NCBI GenBank assembly: GCA_964016875.1
Contig: OZ024718.1
Coordinates: 6,639,001-6,703,000, forward strand
Length of the DNA stretch: 64,000 nt
From: Fallopia convolvulus
Lineage: Eukaryota; Streptophyta; Magnoliopsida; Caryophyllales; Polygonaceae
Direction of reading: 5' to 3'
How positions within the stretch are numbered: position 1 is the stretch's first letter; every line of letters starts with the position of its first letter. A program made the translations under genes and the position numbers. This document shows, piece after piece, positions 56,407 through 64,000 of this stretch. The notes below the pieces were generated by a model, which saw only the letters and a list, made by a program, of their open reading frames with translations, was not told the DNA's origin and made no database searches.

Positions 56407-59046
56407 TCAATTAAGTATAAGAGGCTCAACCAGCACGCGCATGATCTGTTTCTTGGTGTCACCATCTTGCACACCGAACCCATCGCCCTTATTGTAAATG
56501 AAATGGCACACTCGAGCCGTATTCATTATGAGATTTGCGGGCGTAACTAGCGACGGATCTTGCTTCACAAACTGCCCATTGATTTTCTTCCAAGTGCTGG
56601 CTATCATGTCCTTAATTCTACGTCGTGCAGCCTCTTCTGTGACATCGGCTTCTCTCATGTAGCACAGGATAGACGTCGGTGAATCCCCTCTTTCTAGCTC
56701 CGCCTAATATATATAACAGAATAAGCATCCACCAGATCTTTGATCGCATTGAAATCGTCAAAAGTCAAAACATAGAGATTATATTGAGTCATTTTAGGTT
56801 TCTTACTGCTGTGGTTCCTAGATCATTGCAGAGCCGGATGATGAGTGACGAATGGTACACGAGCTCTTTGATCGCGTTGAAATCGTCAGTGAACTCCTTG
56901 GATGGATTCGTTGTTGCCGTTAGTAAGATCACAAGGGAGAGCAACGGCCCACAAGATGAAATCCACGCTGAGCTTAAGTACTCGTCTAGTGATGGAGTGT
57001 GACTTGTGTTGTACCACCTAGCCTCTACCAGCAACGATTTGCAGAAATCGGTCCACTGAAAACAATTAATCCCATGAGTTTCATGTCAGATTAAAATATT
57101 CAACTACAAGTTAACTAACTCGTTATAGGAAAAATCAAAGAGAGGATCAGTTAAATACCGCGTCTCTTAGGAAAGGCGTTGCACTAGGGTAACCGGTTTC
57201 TTCCTCAATTTCCTTGGCAATCTCACTTGTGGTATCATACAATGCGTCAAAACATAGCTTCATACAATCTGGAAGGTGATCAGCTCCCTCCCAAGACCAC
57301 CTGATCAAAATTCAGATACCATATAACATTAATTTGCCTGTTGAATTGCAATAAATAATTATAAGGTGGTGTTGATGATTGAGTAAGGTAATAATATAGG
57401 GTTACCTTTCGACTGCCTTGGTGAAGCACTCGAGCTCATCTAGTGACCCGAAGAGGTCATACAAGTCATCTAAAACCAGTACAAAAATGACCACTTTGGT
57501 TAGACATTTCCTCAGACTCGAATATTGTGGCTCGGAAGCAACTCCGACGGTCCACAAGAAACTCTCAACTAAACGGTCCCTTGCGAAGCTGATATTTTCT
57601 ATTAGGCCGAGACTCTTCCACCACCTGAAACGCAAGAAGGAAAAACCATGCATGTCAAAAATTCTATTTATAGAAACTATATGATTTTAAAAGAAAAATG
57701 ACATAACCCTATAAAAACCTTGGTCAATTAGTATTAAACTTTCATGGGCCGATGCACTGGGTTCGTGCATACGTAAGCTAAGCCCAACATACAAGCCCAG
57801 TGAGATTCTATTCTAAAACCAATTGGCGACAAGAGAAGTAACTGAAATAGGCTCATATATATACTAGTCTTAAGATCCGTGTTTTTGTTCTTACATGGTC
57901 AAGTCTCTAAGATCTTTTTGATGTACTGATTGGACCGTGTTGAAGTTGAGCTTAGCAAGCTTAAGTAGCGCAGGAATATTCCTCGTTACTTCCGACTCGT
58001 ATGATTCGATTCTCCGCCTAACATCAAACCATTGCACCGTCCAATGCTGGGGAAGCTCCAAGACGTGAGCAATTTGTGTGGTGAGGCTTTGATCTGAACT
58101 ACTATTATGATGAATTTGCTTAAGACTTTCATGTGAAATATCTCCAGCCTTTATCAATAAGTTTTCATTATCCACAGCTAAATGAGAAGCCTCATAAAGC
58201 TCAATTAGTCCCTCTATGTTTGGACTAATTCTTTTACTCTTGTGAGTTCCTTCTTTTCCGAGATATTCGGTGAATAATCCTGCACACAACATAAAATATA
58301 GAATTAAAGCCTGGTATATATAAGATTTGCGAGCTATTCTATTTTATTCTATTCCTTTCGGATTTATATATTGGATTTATATTGTATATAAAACGAATAT
58401 GATCAACTTGTTGGACTATCGAACTTTAACAGATTTGTTAAGGTTGATTTAGATAAAAAAAAAAAAAAAAGAAACGAAAAGAGGATGTGCAAGCAATTTT
58501 CACCTTGAGAAACATTGTAGCCATGATGCCTAAGAAGCCGAAAACATAACGCAACGGATCCAATGTTGTCTATAGAACTCGGATTATCCGAGTTTAACCC
58601 AGATTCTATATCATCCAGGGCTTCCATTAATTTCTTGTCAAAGAGATTGTTGAGACCCAGCTTATTGATGTCATCAATCATTTTCAGCTTGGAAGCATCA
58701 GACTCTTGATCAAACACATGAATGAAATCCTCTTTCAGCCTTTGAGCTTGATCAGCTCCACCAAGTAGAACCTGCAAAATCAAATACATTTTATTGTTAA
58801 CATTACATGCAACACGTACTCATGCTGCCCTACAAATAAGAATCCTCATGCATGGAAAGTAAAAGAGTGGTATCTCACATTATTAGAGCTGACAAGGGAC
58901 TCCAAGTAATCATAACTCCAAATGTTTGGCTTGTAATGTGCAGTGCGACGCTCCAACGACTCTCCGTCGACGACCAAAGGCCTGAGATTATTGATCTCAC
59001 TTGCAAATGAGGAGTGCCCAATTTGGTTACATTTTGTAGACTCCAT
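56407..59046 (-). CDS. Terpene synthase 2 (class I, TPS-b-like), seven exons
   Basis: Exons: 59046-58879, 58771-58504, 58279-57895, 57624-57406, 57300-57159, 57055-56807 and 56703-56407, giving 575 residues. Exon lengths equal those of copy 1 except three extra bases in exon 2 (ADQAQ versus AQAQ). All catalytic motifs seen in copy 1 are kept (RR-x8-W, RDR, DDLYD, ND-x2-T-x3-E). The differences by eye are scattered, for example DGDS/DGES, WEDAD/WEGAD, SAMPF/SATPF and KNPS/TNPS. No stop or frameshift is present, so the gene looks functional. Intron 6 carries a short stray copy of exon 6 sequence. Product and location in the cell are open, as for copy 1. Confidence 0.93.
56730..56761 (-). repeat. 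Exon 6 fragment inside intron 6 of terpene synthase 2
   Basis: The 32 bases ACCAGATCTTTGATCGCATT and following GAAATCGTCA repeat exon 6 text at about 56858-56889, and match copy 1 exon 6 (AGATCTTTGATCGCG) slightly better in part. The same intron of copy 1 lacks it. Confidence 0.75.
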
Positions 59047-59151
59047 AAGTAATATGATGATAAATAAAGGCAGAAGAAGAATTAATGAAGGGTTATATGT
59101 GTATGTACTGAAAAACTTCTTACTTTGATGCTTCCATGATATGCTGGTGAG

Positions 59152-59161
59152 TTTATTTATA
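59152..59161 (-). promoter_or_regulatory. TATA box of terpene synthase 2
   Basis: TATAAATAAA on the minus strand, about 110 bp upstream of the start codon, at the place equivalent to TATATATAAA in copy 1. Confidence 0.65.
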
Positions 59162-59218
59162 GCAATAAGAATCGCATTAGTCTTTCAACTTCTTGTTTTG
59201 GCATTTAGTATATTAGAC

Positions 59219-59247
59219 AGTCAAAGTTGACGTGTTTTAGTCAAGTT
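59219..59247 (-). promoter_or_regulatory. W-box/TGACG cluster of terpene synthase 2
   Basis: The same AGTCAAAGTTGACGTG and AGTCAAG text as in copy 1, at the same spacing from the TATA box. Confidence 0.5.
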
Positions 59248-59552
59248 TGAATAAGAACATTTTTCTAACATTTTTCTAATCCAAAGAGTATTCTATTCGA
59301 CCAAAAAAAAAAAAAAAGAAATGAGTATTCTAGGAAGGTTGGTGCACGTGACGAATAAGATTTTGAAATTAGGATTTTATATATATAATTTAGGGGAAAT
59401 TAATTTATACAACTTCATTTTGAGGGGTGGTAATAAAATTATATTAATCTTTACAAGTGTTGTAACCTTACTTGAGCACTTTCAACAAGGTGTTACCCCA
59501 ATTAGGGCTTTGTTTGATATTGATTCATTATTAAAGATTTATTGTACTACTA

Positions 59553-59748
59553 CCAACGGTGCGTTGATGGAGTGGTATGGGAGCTGCACTTGGAAGAGCG
59601 AACCCCGTGTTCGATCCCCCGCAACGTCGTTGGGAGGAATTTAAAGCCGTAATTCCCTACCCCGCTCCGAATCCGGATGTAGTCCTGGGCTTAAGTCCGA
59701 CCCGAATCCACTGGGGCAGGGCGAACCGGATGGGAAATCAAAAAAAAA
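59553..59748 (+). mobile_element. tRNA-derived SINE in the copy 2 promoter region
   Basis: An 18-bp duplication AGATTTATTGTACTACTA (59535-59552, 59749-59766) and an A-rich tail. The B-box-like GTGTTCGATCCCC lies near the 5' end. 196 bp. Copy 1 has the empty site near 48545-48560. It lies about 500 bp upstream of the start codon. Confidence 0.88.
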
Positions 59749-59934
59749 AGATTTATTGTACTACTAGGTATTATTTATAAGTAATAAAGTCATTAATTAT
59801 AATGAATTAAGAGAACAAAACATAGATAGACAAATATTTTTGGCCGGTCCATGTGACAAATAAGATATTTAGATAAGATGTCCTGCATTTTTAGCCGGGT
59901 GAATAAAATTAATTATTACGCCTTTAATTATTCA

Positions 59935-60160
59935 TAAAAACACTTCCTTCAATGCTTTAATTTACATGGCCAAAAATTTCAAAGTCGTTCCATTAATGAC
60001 CAGAACATGTAATTGTACATCAGTATATACATATACATTCAAAAGATATGTGCTGCTTGTCTTAAAATCAACCCACACGATGTCAATGTAAGCAAACCTA
60101 CATGGAAAATAAGGAAGTGGTAAATAATGGAACGACTTCTTTTCCATGTTGGACAATCAA
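59935..60160. repeat. Segment inverted relative to terpene synthase copy 1
   Basis: Reverse complement of this block matches 52265-52490, while flanks on both sides align in direct orientation. Confidence 0.75.
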
Positions 60161-60215
60161 AGATTATAAAAAAAATCTTGTTTGTTTGTTTGGTTATAGG
60201 ATAAGCCGATAAGGA

Positions 60216-60424
60216 TTTTTTTTTTTTGTCATTGTCACCCCGGTTCAGCGGAGAGCTTTGCTCTATTAAACGTCTACGTCTGGAGTTCGACTCTCGCGAG
60301 GGCCCCTTTATTTTTGGGTGGGATCTGCTCTCCAACAAGTTTATTTCTCCTCCACCGAGAATCGAACACTCGACCTCAACGAAGGGAAGCGTAGTCCCTC
60401 CCACTAGGCTCCATGCTTGTTGGT
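60216..60424 (-). mobile_element. Au-like tRNA-derived SINE
   Basis: Flanked by AGCCGATAAGGA (60204-60215, 60425-60436). The T run is on the left. The minus strand shows GAGCCTAGTGGGAGGGAC (A box) and GTGTTCGATTCTCGGTGG (B box). 209 bp. Absent from copy 1. Confidence 0.88.
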
Positions 60425-61329
60425 AGCCGATAAGGAGTTTAATATTTGAATTTTGTATAGCGTTTGTATTGTCTTACATATATCATAGTAGATTAGTAGA
60501 GGAACCTAGAGAAGAACTGTCAAAAACGAAACAAAATTTGGCCATCGAACGGAAAATTTAAATAATAGAATTTTGTATGATGCTCTCTAAAAAATTTATT
60601 AATTCAATTCAAGAAAATTAAAAATCCAAATTAAATGGAAAAAGCCAGGAAGCTCACATATTGGTAGAAAAAACGGCTTAATAAGTACGTGGTAGTCATA
60701 TTTTGAACATTACGTGCAAAAAATAAAACAGTTTTACTTTGACCAAATTAAGTAATAATTATGCGCAAATTGACTAGAAAAGAATACCAAGACTACCATT
60801 TTTTTTTCTTCCCTTTCTAAGATTGCTTCGTAACACTTTGTTGACAAAGCATACGTAAGATGCAATCAACTTCTTAACACACGTACAATTCTATATGGTC
60901 GAGCTCGACTCATTGCCTAGGAAGGAAGTTACAAACTTAGACGTACCGCATGAGTCACGAAACTTACAATTTTCATTAATGGACGTACGTAACAGGTTAA
61001 GGTTAGGCACATCCTCATTACTCCCCCAAATTCAAGTCGTAAAAAAAAAAAAACAGTCTCCTACATGCTACAGCCATCATGTTTGTTGAATGTAGAAAAG
61101 ATATAAATAGTAGAGTCAACGTGCACAAGTAGACAAGCTAGTGGTCAGTCTAAATAACCGGCTTATTCTAAAAATTAACTAAAATTCTAAATTTTCCTTT
61201 TCTTAACAAGGAAAGTAATTAGCTATGGGGCACTAAGTCGATCTAAAAGTGGTCCGTCCTAGTGTATCCCTACGTATAAGTTTATAAAGTTTTAACATTA
61301 GATACAATCGGGACAGAGGAAATAAGTCG

Positions 61330-61473
61330 GATGGAGTAGGGGTATTCAAATCGATTAGCCATGATTTTGGTTAATTGAACTTCAGTTAGCCATGATTTCA
61401 GTTAGTTAAAATCAATAAATATAACCGACCTGTTAATCGGGGATCAGTTAACCGCATTTTCGGTTCAGTTTCC
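61330..61473. mobile_element. Partial hAT-like element with AACCGA/GGTTA palindromes
   Basis: Starts GGGGTATTCAAATCG and carries repeated GTTAGCCATGATTT and CGGTTCAGTT blocks like the end of the 6835-8368 element. It is cut by the LTR at 61474, and no second end is seen. Confidence 0.4.
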
Positions 61474-62969
61474 TGATAGCATGCATTAACTAGTTGAAGT
61501 CACAAGGAGAGTCTACTCTTGCTTTTCTTTTGGTAGTTTTCGCTTCAATTTAGATAGCATGCATTCACGGGTCTATTTATGCTTTTCTTTCGGTAGTTTT
61601 GTAGTTTTTTTAGTTTAGTTTCTTGTATTTGGAGTCTACTCTTGCTTTTCATGATTTCAGGGTATTTTAATTTGGAGCCTCAGGAGCTTTGATTTGAGGA
61701 TGTTCGAGTGGATTAGTTTGAAGCGATGGTGCTAAGCTCGGAATTGGAAGTGTACAAGGAGAAGATTTCTTAGGGAATCAACCAAAAAGACCCCGTTTAA
61801 TCACGCGACAAAAGGGGTACACATGTGCTGAAGCTGGACGAGAACTCCAGCAAGAACTTGACCGAGTTCTGGACAGAGTTCTTGACTACGACGAGAACAC
61901 GGGCAAGAACTCGACCGAGTTCTTTTCCGTGTTTTGATTTATTCCACACCAACTTATGGGCTTTTCTCTCTTGTTTTTTTGGGCCCTAGTTTAAGTACTT
62001 GGATGAAAAATTTGATCTCTTATTTATCTTTTTGTTAGACTTTAGCGTCTATTGAAAACCCTATGTAGGGAATTGCGGAGATTTCTCTAGTTTGCTTGGT
62101 TTGAGATTGGATTCACTTTGGAAGACAATTTATTGTATTCTACAATTCGGTATGTTGTTTATTCAATTTGAATTGATTTTCTCCAATTCCATGTCTAGTT
62201 AAATCTATAATTTCAAAGAAGGATGAACACAATGATTAAGTAGGTAGATTTGAATTGTGATATTTGGTTGAATGGAGATTTGAATGAAGTTTGATTCTTT
62301 CCTATGATGCTTAATGACCTAATTCATATAAAATTGGGAATCCTCTCCTATTATAATTTGAGACAAAAAAGATATAATAATAATAATAGGAGATTGATTA
62401 ATTGAATTTACAATTGTTTGTTCTTGTTAGATCCCTAGAATTGAACTTGAGTGTTATTTCCACGAGAGTGACTTAATCTCTCTTGTAGAATTTCAATTAT
62501 CGTCGTTGATCAAAGATGAATAGATTCAACGGAGCGCGAGAGCGGATGTTGTTTTTATTTGTCCTTGGTCTCTGAAGAGCTTAAAGGATCTAAATTAGAC
62601 TTGCGTTATGCGAGAGTGTGACTGCTAGTCGAGTTCAATTAGATGCATACACTCATCGTCTAAAAAGAGATTTGTGTTGGTACTAGATAGTGAGTCCTTC
62701 AAATGACATTCATATCAAAATACAAATAGATATCACCTAAAACCTATCAAAACGTCATTGTGGGAATCCTGACCTTGAAATGTTTTTCCCCATTGAATTT
62801 CCTTTGCTATTTTTAATTCTTGTTACCATCATTAATAAACCATTTTACGTGTTTAATTTTGACTTGGTCTACTAGTTCGAATAATAATCGGTACTACATA
62901 GTCCATGTGTTCGACATCCTGGTACTACAACCGATTTCGTATACTTGTGGTGTAGGAATTGGCCTATCA
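61474..62969 (+). repeat. Athila-like 5' LTR
   Basis: Ends form TGATAG...CTATCA over 1496 bp, a length usual for Athila LTRs. The next bases include TCGCCGTTGTCGGGGAC, a mutated form of the Athila primer site TGGCGCCGTTGCCGGGGA. AG-rich duplicated text (CTTGCTTTTCTTTTGG) occurs near its start. Confidence 0.65.
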
Positions 62970-63189
62970 TGTTTTTTTCGCCGTTGTCGGGGACTATTGC
63001 TAGTATTGTTTGTCTCTCGCAACCGGTAGACTAAGTCTTATTTTTAATTTTGTTCTATTTGGTTTTGGTTTCAGTTTTATTCTCCTTCCTATGCGAAGAT
63101 CCTTGGGTGCTAGTGCACTAGGCAACTACGATTCTGAACCCGAGTGCGGTTTTCATAGAAGAAGAAGATAGCAAAAAGAAGCTAGAACT

Positions 63190-63715
63190 CAAGCTATGGA
63201 CGACGGGCAGACAAACATACAACAATAGCCAACAGTTGTTGTTGCAACAACAACAACAAATAGAGCAGCTACACTTGCAATTCCAACAACTACAATTGAA
63301 TGTGCAACCACCTATGACATTGGGTGATTATGTGTTGCCACATCATCAAGGACCCACATTTGGTGTGGTCCGACTTCTATTTTAGGCTAGAAATTTTAAG
63401 CTGAATCAGTTTGGAGGTGTACCTTTTGAGAATCCTCACCAACATCTTAACACTTTTCTGGACCTTATGGATATGGTGAAGATTCACGATGTCTCTGATG
63501 ACGCACTTTATTTGCGCGCCTTATCATTCTCTCTACGTGACAGGGCTAAAGATTGGTTCAAGACCCTGCCTCAAGGCACAATCACGACATGGGATGAGTT
63601 GGCCAAAGCTTTCCTATGTATTTCCCACGTAAGAAGACTATAGTGGTGTGGAATCAAATCAACTCATTTCAAATGAAGGCTGGGGAATCTCTATATGAAG
63701 GTTGGCATGGGAGAG
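63190..63715 (+). pseudogene. Athila-like gag fragment
   Basis: The frame begins in a Gln-rich stretch and reads PPMTLGDYVLPHHQG and, after a TAG at 63384-63386, ARNFKLNQFGGVPFENPHQHL, LSFSLRDRAKDWFKTLP and TTWDELAKAFL. A one-base shift near 63620 is needed to continue with FPRKKT and ESLYEGW. It then stops at another element at 63716. Gag would form the virus-like particle. This copy is dead. Confidence 0.75.
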
Positions 63716-64000
63716 TGTTATGTCCGTGAGGGACAAATGACAAAGAACCGAGAATTGGGATAGAAAAAGAGAAAGAAGAAGATAGAAGAGAAGATAGAAG
63801 AGAAGTAGAATTTATAGGAGAAGAATTTTGTTATTCCAAGATGATTCTGTTACAGACTTAAGCTCGACTATTTAAGCCCAAGCCTTCCGGTTCTAACATC
63901 AACACCTAAACCGGATATTTCTTTGACTCAAACCGTTTTCCTAGACCAAACCGGTCACATATACACATATAACATTGCACCCCTAATTGAAAGCATTGAC
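63716..64000. mobile_element. Probable LTR inserted in the Athila gag (runs past window end)
   Basis: The gag frame stops abruptly at TGTTATGTCCGTGAGGG, a typical LTR start. The following sequence is unrelated to gag, with AG-rich text and a TTTAAGCCC-like stretch. The other end is outside the window. Confidence 0.45.

Larger units (their letters stand above)
56270..61215. repeat. Tandem duplication, copy 2 (terpene synthase 2 and upstream DNA)
   Basis: Direct-repeat partner of 45540-53260. Homology continues upstream of the gene to about 61.2 kb (for example GTAACAGGTTAAGGTTAGGC at 60990 and 53050), broken by two SINEs and one inverted segment. Confidence 0.75.

Overview
This window is nuclear DNA of a flowering plant, most likely a eudicot. 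It holds seven-exon terpene synthase genes with GT/AG introns, Copia, Athila-like and Tat-type LTR retrotransposons, L1-type LINEs with an RNase H tail, tRNA-derived SINEs, and Stowaway, hAT, Mutator-like and Helitron elements, all in AT-rich DNA. I cannot name the species. No bacterial, organellar or CRISPR feature is present.

Layout: 0.5-5.1 kb is a gag-only LTR retrotransposon with a 5-bp target duplication. 5.6-5.9 kb is a Stowaway MITE. 6.77-11.83 kb is a Mutator-like element with a 10-bp target duplication. It carries a nested hAT-like element, a pair of inverted tRNA-like sequences and a long field of the motif AAGTGCATT. 12.1-16.5 kb holds two LINE remnants. 16.8-17.1 kb is a SINE. 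18.0-19.2 kb is a Stowaway MITE split by a Helitron. 21.5-31.75 kb is a nearly complete Tat-lineage Ty3/gypsy element on the minus strand, with an antisense transcription unit and a 43-bp tandem repeat. 32-45 kb is a patchwork of broken Copia elements, MITEs, Helitrons and a SINE. From 61.5 kb to the end lies an Athila-like LTR and gag fragment, itself interrupted by another probable LTR.

The only apparent host genes are two terpene synthases on the minus strand (45621-48089 and 56407-59046). They encode 574 and 575 residues, share identical exon structure and almost identical sequence, and both look intact. They lie in a direct tandem duplication that extends about 2-5 kb upstream. After duplication, copy 1 gained a Copia fragment with a hAT element inside its gag. 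Copy 2 gained two SINEs, and one of the copies underwent a local inversion. The proximal promoters (TATA box and a W-box/TGACG cluster) are shared, but the 5' leaders differ in their upstream ORFs.

The most unusual signals are the motif-rich Mutator-like elements, the diverged tRNA-like pair with a compensatory acceptor-stem change, the antisense unit plus frame-rotating repeat of the Tat element, and the structural differences between the two terpene synthase copies. All coordinates were read by eye. Family assignments rest on motifs and not on database searches.
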